Assembly: GCA_021200565.1 (NCBI GenBank)
Contig: JAJQGJ010000003.1
Span: forward strand, 1 to 64,000
Reading direction: 5' to 3'
Source of the DNA: Oscillospiraceae bacterium
GTDB lineage: Bacteria; Bacillota; Clostridia; Oscillospirales; Ruminococcaceae
Length of the DNA: 64,000 bases
In this document: positions 25,564 through 36,336 of the stretch, one piece after another
How positions within the stretch are numbered: the first letter of the stretch is position 1
Layout of the letters: each line of letters starts with the position of its first letter
Notes under the pieces: model-generated
Seen by the model: only the letters and a program-made list of their open reading frames with translations
Database searches by the model: none
Told to the model about the DNA's origin: nothing
Made by a program: the position numbers and the translations under genes

Positions 25564-28142
25564 TACTCTTCGCTCTCTTCCTCATCCTCCGTAGCCTCTT
25601 CAACTTCTGCCTTTAGCTCTTCTTCCTCCTGGGCTTCAGCTTTGGCTTCCTCGGTGGCGAGGGCAAGGAGCTCTTCTTCAGAAAGCTGCTCAACCTCTTC
25701 GGTCGCGGCTTCTTCGTCGTGCTGAGCTGTTGTGAATGCGGCTACATAGCGGTCTGGCGTGTCCTTCGTTCTCATTATTGTGACGCCGGTTGAATATCTT
25801 CCCATGACGCTTATGTCAGCAGCTCTGACACGGATTATGATTCCGTCAGTCGAGATGAGAATTACATCCTCATCCTCCCGGACAGAGCGGATTCCGCAGA
25901 CGTGACCCTTTTCGTCGGTGACTTTATAGCCCTTGATTCCGTAGCCGCCACGGTTCTGGAGGCAGTAAGCGTCGTTTCTGACACGTCTTCCATAGCCCTT
26001 GTCTGTAATAGTAAGGATGTCGCAGTCGTCACGGACGGTTTGGAGAGACACTACCTCGTCGCCGTCACGGAGCTTTATAGCTCTTACTCCGTGAGCGGAG
26101 CGGGACATAGCTCTGAGCTTTTCTTCGTTGAAGCGGATGACCATGCCGTTTCTGGTTGCAACAAGCAAATCATCGTGACCGTCGGTCATCAGAACGCCTC
26201 TTATCTCGTCGCCCTCGTCAAGACCGATTGCAATAAGACCGGATTTTCTGACATTCTGATACTTCGAGAGGTGAGTTCTCTTTATCTTGCCCTGCTTGGT
26301 GACCATAGTGATATACTTGTCGTCAGAGAAGTCCTCGCAGTGAACCATTGCGGCAATCTTGTCTTCGCCGGGTGTGATAGGCAGAATGTTGACGATATTT
26401 GTGCCACGTGAGCTCTTTCCGCCCTCGGCAAGCTCGAACGTACGGAGCTTATACATGATTCCCTTATCGGTGATGAAGAGAATGTTGTCGTGAGTCGAGC
26501 AGACGAGCATCTGGGAGACATAGTCCTCCTCACGCTGCTTCATGCCGCTGACGCCTCTTCCGCCACGCTTCTGGACGTTGTATTCACTCGAACTTGTTCT
26601 CTTGATGTAGCCTCCGGCAGTCAGTGCAACAACGTTTGTGTCTTCCGGAATGAGGTCTTCGATGTCGACTTCGCCGCTGACCATCTGTATTTCGGTTCTT
26701 CTGTCGTCACCGAATTTCTGGGCGATCTCCTCTGACTCTGTTACTATTATGTCAAGAACTCTCTGGTGATTCGAGAGGATGTCCTCAAAGTCCTTTATCT
26801 TGGCTTCGATAGCATCGAGCTCGTCATAGATCTTCTGGCGTTCCATGCCGGTGAGCTGGATGATTCGAAGATTTGCGATGTATTCAGCCTGAATTTCGCT
26901 TAAGCCAAATCTTTCGATGAGCCGCTGCTTAGCCTCGGATGCCGTCTGGGAGGAGCGGATAATCTTCAAAACTTCATCAATAAAGTCAAGAGCGATAACC
27001 AAGCCTTTGAGGATGTGTTCACGCTCACGGGTCTTCTTGAGATCATATTTTGTCCTGCGGACTATAACTTCCGTCTGGAAATCAAGGTACTCTTCAAGAA
27101 TCTGCTTTAGTGTGAGTACCTTCGGGACGCCGTTGACGAGTGCGAGCATGATAACGCCGACTGTATCCTGAAGCTGGGTGTAGGTGAACAGCTTGTTTAA
27201 AACTATCTGCGGGTTGGCGTCTTTTTTCAGCTCGATAACAATTCTCATGCCGGTTCTGTCCGACTCATCACGGATGAAGTGGATTCCGTCGACACGCTTG
27301 TCCTTAACGAGCTGGGCGATGCTCTCGATGAGCCTTGCCTTATTGACCATGTAGGGGATTTCGGTGACGATAATTGACGTCCTGCCATTGACCTCTTCAA
27401 TTTCGGTTTTCGAGCGAAGAGTGATCTTAGCTCTGCCGGTGGCGTAGGCTGCCCGGATTCCGGCTTTGCCCATGATTATGCCGCCGGTCGGGAAGTCGGG
27501 ACCTTTGATGACCTCCATCAGCTCATCCAAAGTACAGTCTGGATTCTCGGCAACAAGCTTGACGCCGTTTATAACTTCTCTCAAGTTGTGGGGAGGGATA
27601 TTTGTCGCCATACCGACGGCGATTCCGACGGAGCCGTTCACCAGGACATTCGGGAAGCGTGAGGGGAGAACAACCGGCTCCTTCAATCTGTCGTCAAAGT
27701 TCGGCTGCCAGTCGACAGTGTCCTTGTCGATGTCGGTGAGCATGTTTACGGCAATCTTTGCCATTTTAGATTCAGTATAACGGTAGGCAGCTGGCGGGTC
27801 GCCGTCGACAGAGCCGAAGTTTCCGTGACCGTCAACAAGCGGATAACGCAAAGAAAAGCTCTGCGCCAGTCGGACCAAAGCATCGTAAACGGATGCGTCG
27901 CCGTGGGGGTGGTATCTACCTAAGCAGTCGCCGACGGTTGTCGCACATTTCAAGTATTTCTTGTCGGGAGTCAGACCGTCCTCATACATGGTGTATAAGA
28001 TTCTGCGGTGAACAGGCTTCAGCCCATCCCTGACATCCGGCAAAGCACGCTGGATAATAACCGACATCGAATAAGCCATAAAGGATGACTTCATCTCATC
28101 GTTAATCTCCGTAAGTATAACCTTTTTGTCTTCAGCTAACAT
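25563..28142 (-). CDS. gyrA: DNA gyrase subunit A
   Basis: Catalytic breakage-reunion subunit of gyrase, 859 residues. The active-site tyrosine is Tyr122 in AAYRYTES. The C-terminal beta-pinwheel repeats are recognisable, and the protein ends in a long Glu-rich tail (from about residue 808). In the quinolone-determining region the sequence is [10 protein letters not shown], so the position equivalent to E. coli Ser83 is alanine. It is separated from gyrB by five accessory genes, unlike the usual adjacent pair. No strong Shine-Dalgarno site precedes the ATG. Confidence 0.97.
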   Translation of the reverse strand: MLAEDKKVILTEINDEMKSSFMAYSMSVIIQRALPDVRDGLKPVHRRILYTMYEDGLTPDKKYLKCATTVGDCLGRYHPHGDASVYDALVRLAQSFSLRYPLVDGHGNFGSVDGDPPAAYRYTESKMAKIAVNMLTDIDKDTVDWQPNFDDRLKEPVVLPSRFPNVLVNGSVGIAVGMATNIPPHNLREVINGVKLVAENPDCTLDELMEVIKGPDFPTGGIIMGKAGIRAAYATGRAKITLRSKTEIEEVNGRTSIIVTEIPYMVNKARLIESIAQLVKDKRVDGIHFIRDESDRTGMRIVIELKKDANPQIVLNKLFTYTQLQDTVGVIMLALVNGVPKVLTLKQILEEYLDFQTEVIVRRTKYDLKKTREREHILKGLVIALDFIDEVLKIIRSSQTASEAKQRLIERFGLSEIQAEYIANLRIIQLTGMERQKIYDELDAIEAKIKDFEDILSNHQRVLDIIVTESEEIAQKFGDDRRTEIQMVSGEVDIEDLIPEDTNVVALTAGGYIKRTSSSEYNVQKRGGRGVSGMKQREEDYVSQMLVCSTHDNILFITDKGIMYKLRTFELAEGGKSSRGTNIVNILPITPGEDKIAAMVHCEDFSDDKYITMVTKQGKIKRTHLSKYQNVRKSGLIAIGLDEGDEIRGVLMTDGHDDLLVATRNGMVIRFNEEKLRAMSRSAHGVRAIKLRDGDEVVSLQTVRDDCDILTITDKGYGRRVRNDAYCLQNRGGYGIKGYKVTDEKGHVCGIRSVREDEDVILISTDGIIIRVRAADISVMGRYSTGVTIMRTKDTPDRYVAAFTTAQHDEEAATEEVEQLSEEELLALATEEAKAEAQEEEELKAEVEEATEDEEESEE

Positions 28143-28196
28143 GTTTTTTCTCGCTTTCGAATTGATATATAACTTTGTTCTGATTGTTGGAATTGA

Positions 28197-29057
28197 TCAC
28201 TCATCCAACATTAACTTTCCTTTTTTTGCTTTCTCCTTCAATTTCTCCATCTGTTCTTTTTCAATTTGCTGGATACTCTTTTCTGGAGTAGGTAAATCCT
28301 CTGGCATAGTGCCACCTATCTTCTCAATGGCACCTCTTACTTCCTTTCCAACATTATAATGTACAGAAGTTGCTTTCTCTGCACCCTGTATCTTATCCTT
28401 CCGTAATTTTTCTTCAGTTTGTGATATTCTGAATAGGTTGGCAATAAGCTCCGTGCTTCCCATGTAGTCTAATATCTTCTGACCTATCTCAAGCTGCTTT
28501 CTGTCATGAATATCATCTACATCCAAGCCACCGTACAATCCCATATATCCGGCATTTTGAAAAATAGCAAATTCTTCATTGGTGATGACACCTGCATCGT
28601 GAGCTGTTTCAGCTAACAGCTGATTCCATTGCTTGATGTCGCCCCGAACAACTAATCTACGACTATCCTCATTCAACTGATTGAAATGATCAGCCACTTC
28701 CTGTCGATATGTCTGGATTGCAAAATATGTCTGACCTAATGCAATTACTTCTTTTCGTGGATCTCCATTCTGAACTATCAGATAGCAAGCATATCTTGAT
28801 AATTCATAGTCGCTTATTTGCTTTTTCAATGCGCCAGCTTCAACAGTTTTCTTTACGTCAGGAAATTCATCAGCCACATCATGCCCGCTGTTTTCGCAGG
28901 CTATCATAGCTCTTTTGATAACCTTCAGAAAATTCTCCCATTTTGTATATCCAAGAGTAAGTGCTAGATCTCTTGCACTCCAGAATTCCGTACCATCCTC
29001 TCTGATTGTCTTAATGTCTTCAAAGCATTTATATTCTTTCTCAATTAACTCACTCAT
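28197..29057 (-). CDS. dinD: DNA damage-inducible protein D homologue (BRO-N type)
   Basis: 286-residue DinD-like protein. The N-terminal BRO-N-like half has [29 protein letters not shown] and [32 protein letters not shown]-like. The C-terminal half contains [18 protein letters not shown] and ends in a basic coiled segment. E. coli DinD is SOS-induced and inhibits RecA activities. Base composition is visibly more AT-rich than the gyrases around it, and it interrupts gyrB-gyrA, so acquisition by transfer is likely. Function here is inferred from family. Confidence 0.85.
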   Translation of the reverse strand: [286 protein letters not shown]

Positions 29058-29161
29058 ATTTATATTGTCCCTTGTATTTTTTAATTGTTATGCTAACAGC
29101 CCAGAAAATCCACTGTTTACACCGATTTTCCTGAGGTCAGGAAAATCAAGAGCTCCCAGAA

Positions 29162-29187
29162 AATTACGCATTACGAATTACGCATTT
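29162..29187. repeat. Repeat family 3 (heptamer) cluster 2
   Basis: AATTACGCATTACGAATTACGCA overlaps the last codons and stop of the YcxB-like gene. Confidence 0.85.
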
Positions 29188-29775
29188 CCTCAGCTTCTCC
29201 ATCTCTTCATCACTCAGATCCGCCTTCGGAATAATACATTGGGTATATTTCGTAAAGACCGCAAACATCTTGTCGGTTTCGGCGGTCCTGAGGGTTTTGT
29301 CAGTGAGATCTATCACCGTTTCGGGGATTTCGGGGTAGGGCTTTAAGGCTCCGGACTCGTCCGATTCCAAATACTGAGCGTCATCTTCTGGCAAAATTGT
29401 ACGAACGGTAATTTTTTCAGGATAGATTTTCATGACATACCGGTCATTTTCGATTGCCGGAAGAGCCTTGATAACGTTCTTCCGCTCATACCAGGGTGAC
29501 AGCGCATAGACCACCGCCACCGCCAGGCAGATAGCAAGGCAGGTCCATCCGATGCCATAGCTTGGATCCATTACCACCTGCTGCACAAACAGCAGCCCGA
29601 GCACCAGAAACAGAACAACAAAGATTATCGTCCTCTTTCTTCTATACAGTTTGTAATAAGCATCATACCCCTCGAGCCAGCTCTCCTGGTTGAAGCCATA
29701 CTCGATGGTGTCGGAGGAGGCGACGTATTCAGAGGGCTCGGTTGTGATTTCGGTTGAATTGATTTGGTCGGACAT
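29164..29775 (-). CDS. Two-helix membrane protein, YcxB-like
   Basis: 203-residue protein of uncertain function. An N-terminal soluble segment precedes two transmembrane helices (TIIFVVLFLVLGLLFVQQVV; GWTCLAICLAVAVVYALSPWY). A cytoplasmic beta-rich C-terminal part follows (YVMKIYPEKITVRTILPED, ETVIDLTDKTLRTAETDKMFAVFTK), like YcxB-type proteins. AAGGAG precedes the ATG. The final residues CVIRNA and the stop are encoded by heptamer repeats, so the original end has been altered. It is encoded 12 bases downstream of the PIN toxin gene and may be co-transcribed with it. Confidence 0.5.
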   Translation of the reverse strand: MSDQINSTEITTEPSEYVASSDTIEYGFNQESWLEGYDAYYKLYRRKRTIIFVVLFLVLGLLFVQQVVMDPSYGIGWTCLAICLAVAVVYALSPWYERKNVIKALPAIENDRYVMKIYPEKITVRTILPEDDAQYLESDESGALKPYPEIPETVIDLTDKTLRTAETDKMFAVFTKYTQCIIPKADLSDEEMEKLRKCVIRNA

Positions 29776-29787
29776 GGGGACTCCTTC

Positions 29788-30207
29788 TTAATCGTTATTG
29801 TCTGTAAAAATAATATCCAGCATCTGACGTGGTGTGACAACAAATGGTTCGGCAGGGAAGTGCTTAAGATTTCCGGTGACGAGATACGAATCTTCATCTT
29901 TACGGCTTTTCATAACAACTTCATAGAAAACCCGGTCATCTTCGTCAGGGAGTTCTATATCTATTCTTTCTCCAACCAGATAAAATCCTGCTTCGGAAAT
30001 TCTATATAGTAGTCTTTCGACAATTCCATAATTGAGTTTGAATTTTGGACGCAAAAGAACTTCCTTGTATTCGTCAATAATTTCTTCGTTGACAATAGGA
30101 ACTACAATTCCATCGAACACTAATTGCATAATACTTCCGGGAACAGAATTCCATTTTAACATTGCAGATACCAACACGTTGGTATCAATTACTGCATAAT
30201 ACTTCAT
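29788..30207 (-). CDS. PIN-domain toxin
   Basis: 139-residue PIN-fold ribonuclease of the VapC-related putative toxin family. Acidic metal-site residues are visible: Asp in YAVIDTNVLVSAML, Glu in IVNEEIIDEYKEVL, Asp in LPDEDDRVFYEVV and the DSYLVTGNLKHFP motif. It overlaps the RelB/DinJ-type antitoxin gene by four bases, forming a type II pair. Such toxins cut specific RNAs; the target here is unknown. It lies in the accessory block between gyrB and gyrA. Confidence 0.85.
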   Translation of the reverse strand: MKYYAVIDTNVLVSAMLKWNSVPGSIMQLVFDGIVVPIVNEEIIDEYKEVLLRPKFKLNYGIVERLLYRISEAGFYLVGERIDIELPDEDDRVFYEVVMKSRKDEDSYLVTGNLKHFPAEPFVVTPRQMLDIIFTDNND

Positions 30208-30500
30208 TTCCTATTTTTCCTTGCTTCCGAAATTTCTGCGTTGATTTCGTCGAGCGTCATGTCCGCAATGCCATTTTCCTCAGCAATTCTGCTTGCCTCT
30301 CTCATTGCTTTGTATGCTGCAACTCCGCTGTCTTCCTCTTCCTCTATTCTCATGCTGAACGGTATACCGTTTTCCTGAACAAGCCTTGTGATGCAGATGC
30401 GCATGTAGGTCGGCAGGTCAATTCCTAACTGTTCACAAATGTTGGTTGCTTTTATTCTGGTGATTTCATCTGTTCTGAATTGTACTAATGTGCTTGCCAT
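30204..30500 (-). CDS. RelB/DinJ-family antitoxin
   Basis: 98-residue antitoxin. The N-terminus (STLVQFRTDEITRIKATNICEQLGIDLPTYMRICITRLVQENGIPF) is a ribbon-helix-helix of the RelB/DinJ type, and the C-terminal helices are charged. Pairing a RelB-type antitoxin with a PIN toxin is less common than RelB-RelE but known for this PIN subfamily. Its promoter is covered by a palindrome (30522-30550), the likely autoregulatory operator. AGGAGGTG precedes the start. Confidence 0.85.
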   Translation of the reverse strand: MASTLVQFRTDEITRIKATNICEQLGIDLPTYMRICITRLVQENGIPFSMRIEEEEDSGVAAYKAMREASRIAEENGIADMTLDEINAEISEARKNRK

Positions 30501-30521
30501 AATAACACCTCCTATGTGTTC

Positions 30522-30557
30522 TGATTACATTATACCCTATATTGTAATCAAATGCAA
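30522..30557 (-). promoter_or_regulatory. RelB-PIN promoter and palindromic operator
   Basis: On the minus strand TTGCAT (30552-30557), a 17-base spacer and TATAAT (30529-30534). TGATTACA (30522-30529) and TGTAATCA (30543-30550) form an inverted repeat flanking the -10 box. Confidence 0.75.
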
Positions 30558-30599
30558 GCATCTGATGACGAATTTTTAATTACGAATTCAAAATCTTGA

Positions 30600-32579
<1,980 letters not shown>

Positions 32580-32587
32580 TTATTTCA

Positions 32588-32620
32588 ATGCGTAATTCGT
32601 AATGCGTAATGCGTAATTAT
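32588..32620. repeat. Repeat family 3 (heptamer) cluster 3
   Basis: GCGTAATTCGTAATGCGTAA and one further heptamer between remB and gyrB; the remB stop TAA is at its edge. Confidence 0.85.
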
Positions 32621-32874
32621 TTTGCAGTACGAATTCTCTTAATTAACGTTCTACTTGCCAAAGATGAAATATAAACCCGTTCCGTCAGATCATCATCAAG
32701 CGTCACAATAAAGCTCTTTGGCATGTCGTAGGAGCAGTATATAACCTGCTTCGATCTTCCGACCTGGGAGAGATATTCTTTCGTGATCTTAGACGTCGAC
32801 GCTTTTTCGATGTCCATAATAGCAATGATGTTCTGATCCAGGACGGATACGTTGTTGCCGAGGTGTAGGTACAT
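32617..32874 (-). CDS. remB: Extracellular matrix regulator RemB-like (DUF370)
   Basis: 85-residue small DNA-binding-type protein, DUF370 family. MYLHLGNNVSVLDQNIIAIMDIEKAS is diagnostic. It lies between recF and gyrB as remB (yaaB) does in Bacillus subtilis, where it regulates biofilm matrix genes; regulation of such genes here is an inference. I chose the ATG at 32874, one base after the recF stop; a TTG start three codons earlier would overlap recF. Its stop lies at the edge of heptamer repeats. Confidence 0.88.
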   Translation of the reverse strand: MYLHLGNNVSVLDQNIIAIMDIEKASTSKITKEYLSQVGRSKQVIYCSYDMPKSFIVTLDDDLTERVYISSLASRTLIKRIRTAK

Positions 32875-32875
32875 G

Positions 32876-33976
32876 TCACCCAAGTCTCCCTTGCTTCATC
32901 TCCACGCTCTTTCCCTTAAGCCTCTCTCCTTCGCAGCAGGTGATAAATGTCTGCGACTGGGTGAATTCTCCTATCACGAACTCCCGGCGGTACTTATCAA
33001 GCTCCGAAAGCACATCATCAAGGAGCACCACCGGTCTGTCACCGGTTTCGGAGTGCAATACTCTTGCCTGACCGAGCTTCATGCAGAGTGCTGCTGAGCG
33101 GTTCTGACCCTGGGAGCCGAAATCCTTGACGGGCATACCGTCAAGGTACACCCCCATATCATCTCTGTGAATTCCAGCCTGGGTGAAGCCAAAGCGGATG
33201 TCCTCTTCACGAAGGCTCTTAAGAAGTTCAATATATTCATCTGCCATGGTGGTCTTATAGTCGCTCCGACCACGCAGATTGTTGAAAACTGTTGAAAGAT
33301 ACTCGAGCCCGAGCTTCTCACGGCTACGGGAAATGCTTTCATAAAGCCGCCCGGCGCTCCCGTTCAAGACATCGGTATAGGCGCATCTCATCATCGAGAT
33401 ATATGCGCAGGGCTTTGCCAGCTGCTCGTCCCAGATGTCGAGTTCATCCCGGTTTGAAATCCCTAAGTAGATATTTTTGAGAACTGCGTTTCGCTGCGCC
33501 AGAACCTTTTCATATCTTGAAACCACTCCCGAATAGAGCGGCTTGATCTGGGAGATGCATCTGTCTAAGTAGTCTCTTCGCCTCTCGGGCGAGCCCTTTG
33601 TGAGCTCTAAATCTTCAGGCGTGAACACCACGCAGAGAAGCTTTCCTAAGAGCTCAGACATAGATTTCAGCCTGACGCCGTTTAAAAGAAGCCTTTTCTC
33701 ACGTGGATTTTTTGAAAGGGTGATGGAGATGGTCTGCTCCCGGACGTCATCCCGAAAGCTTACCTCGACTTCGGCTCTGTCTTTACCAAAAGCGATCAGA
33801 TCACGCTCCCGGGCTCCCCGGAAGCTCTTTTCGCCGGTGGCGATGAAGACAGCCTCCATAAGGTTGGTTTTTCCCTGAGCGTTTTCGCCGAAGATGATAT
33901 TTGTGCCGGGAGCCGGTGTAAAATCAATTTCATTGAGGTTTCGGAACCCGTCGGCTTTTATATGGGTGATAATCAT
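32876..33976 (-). CDS. recF: DNA replication and repair protein RecF
   Basis: SMC-like ATPase that loads RecA at single-strand gaps. 366 residues. Walker A is [15 protein letters not shown]; the signature region is [17 protein letters not shown], and Walker B is [16 protein letters not shown]. It overlaps rlbA by four bases (ATGA) and is followed by remB after one base, so rlbA-recF-remB form a tight operon. The length is normal. Confidence 0.96.
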   Translation of the reverse strand: MIITHIKADGFRNLNEIDFTPAPGTNIIFGENAQGKTNLMEAVFIATGEKSFRGARERDLIAFGKDRAEVEVSFRDDVREQTISITLSKNPREKRLLLNGVRLKSMSELLGKLLCVVFTPEDLELTKGSPERRRDYLDRCISQIKPLYSGVVSRYEKVLAQRNAVLKNIYLGISNRDELDIWDEQLAKPCAYISMMRCAYTDVLNGSAGRLYESISRSREKLGLEYLSTVFNNLRGRSDYKTTMADEYIELLKSLREEDIRFGFTQAGIHRDDMGVYLDGMPVKDFGSQGQNRSAALCMKLGQARVLHSETGDRPVVLLDDVLSELDKYRREFVIGEFTQSQTFITCCEGERLKGKSVEMKQGRLG

Positions 33977-34191
33977 TCTATTTCAAGTGTAAGTTCAAGC
34001 TCCGGCAGCTCCACCTTGTCGCCCGGGCGAAGCTTTTTGCCCCGCATCTGGCAAGGCTCGCCATTGACCAGGACCTTTCCCATCTGCACCAGTTCCTTAG
34101 CCTCGCCGCCCGTCTCAGTAACCCCGGCAAACTTTAAAAGCGAGTCGAGCTTGATGTAGTCGGTGGAGATGGTTATTTTTTCTGTTTTCAT
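33973..34191 (-). CDS. rlbA: S4-domain protein RlbA/YaaA
   Basis: 72-residue S4-type RNA-binding protein. [53 protein letters not shown] covers the whole fold. In Bacillus the homologue lies between dnaN and recF and is linked to ribosome assembly; here an MNT-HEPN toxin-antitoxin pair separates it from dnaN. It is translationally coupled to recF. Confidence 0.92.
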   Translation of the reverse strand: MKTEKITISTDYIKLDSLLKFAGVTETGGEAKELVQMGKVLVNGEPCQMRGKKLRPGDKVELPELELTLEIE

Positions 34192-34207
34192 TGAATCACT
34201 TCTCTTG

Positions 34208-34226
34208 AATTCGTCAACAAGCTGTT
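34208..34226. promoter_or_regulatory. Palindrome upstream of rlbA
   Basis: TCGTCAACA and TGTTGACGA-type arms (CGTCAACA-AGC-TGTTGACG) make a near-perfect inverted repeat in the 55-base gap between hepT and rlbA. It could be an operator or a weak stem-loop; a T-run is missing on the coding side. Confidence 0.5.
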
Positions 34227-34246
34227 GACGATTTTGCTATTTAATT

Positions 34247-34606
34247 TTACCTATTTGCTTCTTCTAAAATTCTCTCAAAAAAGCTCTTGACTGTAGATAG
34301 CTCCTCTGTTGCTATGCTCCAGATAATTCTGAAATCAATAGTGCCATATCTGTGGGCACAGACATTGCGAAGCTGTTTGATATTCCGCCAGTCGATTTCT
34401 CCCGAATATGTCGACTTAAATTCATCGGTGAAATGAGTCGTAAGCTCACCCATTGCCAGAAGCTGCATTGTCACACCATCCTGGATAAGCTCATCATTCA
34501 TGAATTCTTCAAGATTACGATTGCATCTCTCAAGGTATCTCTCGATTCGCTCGCAATGTGCAATCATATGCGAAGCCGCATTCAGGTCTTTAGTACTAGT
34601 GCTCAT
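34247..34606 (-). CDS. hepT: HEPN-domain toxin (HepT-like)
   Basis: 119-residue HEPN ribonuclease-type toxin of a MntA-HepT pair. The catalytic R-x4-H motif is RNVCAHRYG near residue 88, preceded by a polar TYSGEIDWRNIKQL stretch. I chose the ATG at 34606, which overlaps the end of the nucleotidyltransferase gene by 11 bases; the longer open frame antisense to nothing is merely an upstream extension through that gene. HepT cuts RNA or tRNA and is neutralised by AMP transfer from MntA. Confidence 0.85.
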   Translation of the reverse strand: MSTSTKDLNAASHMIAHCERIERYLERCNRNLEEFMNDELIQDGVTMQLLAMGELTTHFTDEFKSTYSGEIDWRNIKQLRNVCAHRYGTIDFRIIWSIATEELSTVKSFFERILEEANR

Positions 34607-34919
34607 ATATGCACTTCCGTTCCTCAAGAACTCTCTTGATAAATTCTTCGTTGATGGTGACTGTAACCGGATTATAGAGCGCATCTTTTGTGACGATGTC
34701 GATCTTCTTATCGACGCTGTCCTCAATGTCGCTGAAAAAGCTGCAATATTTCAGTCCTATAGGTTTTAAAAACTCAACATAAAAGTCGATGTCACTGTTC
34801 TCGGTAGCCTCATTTCTTGCATAGGAGCCAAACAGATAAATTCTGTCTGCACCGTACTTTTCTGCAATCGGGCGCACCCTGTCAGCAATTTCATTGGTTG
34901 TATAGATTGTAGTATTCAT
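34596..34919 (-). CDS. mntA: MNT-type nucleotidyltransferase antitoxin (MntA-like)
   Basis: 107-residue minimal nucleotidyltransferase. The polymerase-beta-type motif is YLFGSYARNEATENSDIDFYVEF, with the Gly-Ser and two metal-binding aspartates, and a third acidic residue follows in KKIDIVTK. As antitoxin of type VII MntA-HepT systems it adds AMP to a tyrosine of the HEPN toxin. The start follows AAAGGAGC. No promoter is seen in the 41-base gap to dnaN, so it is probably transcribed with dnaN. Confidence 0.87.
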   Translation of the reverse strand: MNTTIYTTNEIADRVRPIAEKYGADRIYLFGSYARNEATENSDIDFYVEFLKPIGLKYCSFFSDIEDSVDKKIDIVTKDALYNPVTVTINEEFIKRVLEERKCIYEH

Positions 34920-34960
34920 ACGGTTGCTCCTTTCCTGAAATATTTCCGAAGTTCAAAGAT

Positions 34961-36070
34961 TCAATTTGTCTTCAACCTCACCGGCAGCACAAGATAGATA
35001 TACTTATCTCCATTAAGCGGGAGAATCTTCATCGGCAGATTGCCGCCGTTCATCAGAAGCTTTACTTTATCATCCTCTATAACCTTGAGCGGGTCGAGAA
35101 GGTAGCGGCAGTTGAAGCCGATTTCTATAACCGGTCCTGAAGTGTCAGCCTGGATGGTTTCATAAATCTTGCCGAGCTGGGTCTGACAGCTGAGCTTAAG
35201 TTCGCCGTCTTCAAAAATGCATCTTACCGGCGCTTTATTCTTTTCGTTGATGAGAAGCGAGGCACGCTCGAGGCAGCCGATAAGCTCTCTTTTATCTATA
35301 ATGACCTCAGTCACGCTGGTCTTCGGAATTGAGCCACGGTAGTTGTGGAACTCGCCTTCAAGGAGTCTTGAGAAGACGGTGTAGCCGGAAAAATCGAAAA
35401 CAACCTGTTTCTTGGAAATCAGTATCGAGCAGCTGTCATCGTCGTTGTCGGATAGAAGCTTTGAAACCTCGTTGAGCGTCCTTGACGGGACAACGAACTT
35501 GAAGTCCTTGTCGCACTTGATTGCTTCCGTTCTGACAGCGAGCCTGTAGCCGTCTATTGCGACGACGTTGAGAACGCCGTTTTCGATCTCAAAGAGCTCA
35601 CCCTTGAGAATAGGTCTCGTATCAACCTGGGAAACAGCGAATACCGACTGGCTTATCATCGCTTTCAGTACCGGCTGCGGAAGTGTGACTCTCTGGTCAT
35701 CGAAGAACTCGGGAAGCTGAGGATAGTCGACAGCGTTCATCGAGGTGACGTTATATTCAGTTGAGCCGCCGGAGATGGTCATCGCAAGATTCTCACCGAC
35801 ATCTATTGTTATATTGCCATTCGGCATCTTTCTTATCATCTCGGAGAACAGTTTCGGATTGACAACAGCTTCGCCTTCAAACTCCGTCTCGACCTGGATA
35901 GTGGTTTCGATACCTATTTCAAGGTCATAGCCTGTGAGAGTCAATGTGTTGTCCATGAGCGAGAACCTGATTCCCTCAAGAGACGGAATGGTTGAGCGCT
36001 CAGCTACAGCTCTTGATACATTGATAAGAGCTTCGTGAAGCTCTTGCTTATTGCAGATGAATTTCATCAT
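34961..36070 (-). CDS. dnaN: DNA polymerase III sliding clamp (beta subunit)
   Basis: Ring-shaped processivity factor for DNA polymerase III, 369 residues. Landmarks: MKFICNKQELHEALINVSRAVAERSTIPSLEG at the start and the closing LPMKILPLNGDKYIYLVLPVRL (the family's usual MPMRL ending is replaced by LPVRLKTN). AAGGAG stands nine bases before the first ATG; a second ATG follows directly. It is downstream of dnaA, separated by the presumed origin. Confidence 0.96.
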   Translation of the reverse strand: MMKFICNKQELHEALINVSRAVAERSTIPSLEGIRFSLMDNTLTLTGYDLEIGIETTIQVETEFEGEAVVNPKLFSEMIRKMPNGNITIDVGENLAMTISGGSTEYNVTSMNAVDYPQLPEFFDDQRVTLPQPVLKAMISQSVFAVSQVDTRPILKGELFEIENGVLNVVAIDGYRLAVRTEAIKCDKDFKFVVPSRTLNEVSKLLSDNDDDSCSILISKKQVVFDFSGYTVFSRLLEGEFHNYRGSIPKTSVTEVIIDKRELIGCLERASLLINEKNKAPVRCIFEDGELKLSCQTQLGKIYETIQADTSGPVIEIGFNCRYLLDPLKVIEDDKVKLLMNGGNLPMKILPLNGDKYIYLVLPVRLKTN

Positions 36071-36336
36071 TGTTTAAAACTCCTTCTTTGGTAACCCGAA
36101 TTTCTCCGTTTTTTAAAAATAAAAAGAAAAGATATATTTAGTATTAGTAGTAGGGGCTGTTGAATTGTTGAAAACCCTCATCCGCCCGCATCCGGACACG
36201 TTTTGTCACTCAACAATTCTTTCAACCGCCAAAACCCGTTTTGTTGAAACCGGAAATGGCTGTTGAAACTGTTGAGAGCTTGTTTGTTGAATGATGAGAA
36301 AAATGTTGAAAAGTTGAATGTGGGTTGAAAAGTGGT
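36071..36336. other. Probable chromosomal origin (oriC), dnaA-dnaN gap
   Basis: Many copies of TGTTGAAA-like sequence occur here (TGTTGAATT, TGTTGAAAA, TGTTGAAACC, TGTTGAAACT, TGTTGAGAG, TGTTGAATG, TGTTGAAAAG, GGTTGAAAAG). Read on the minus strand these give TTTTCAACA-type DnaA boxes. None is the exact TTATCCACA consensus. A GC-rich spacer and a TAG-repeat (DnaA-trio-like) adjoin the leftmost boxes, next to an A/T-rich stretch ending at dnaN that could be the unwinding element. Genes diverge from this region. Confidence 0.8.
36138..36174 (+). promoter_or_regulatory. DnaA-trio-like motif with two DnaA boxes
   Basis: TTAGTATTAGTAGTAG (36138-36153), which read 3' to 5' is a series of GAT/TAT trinucleotides, then GGGC, then TGTTGAATT (36158-36166) and TGTTGAAAA (36166-36174). 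The order unwinding repeat, GC spacer, DnaA boxes matches the basal unwinding module defined in Bacillus. Confidence 0.65.
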
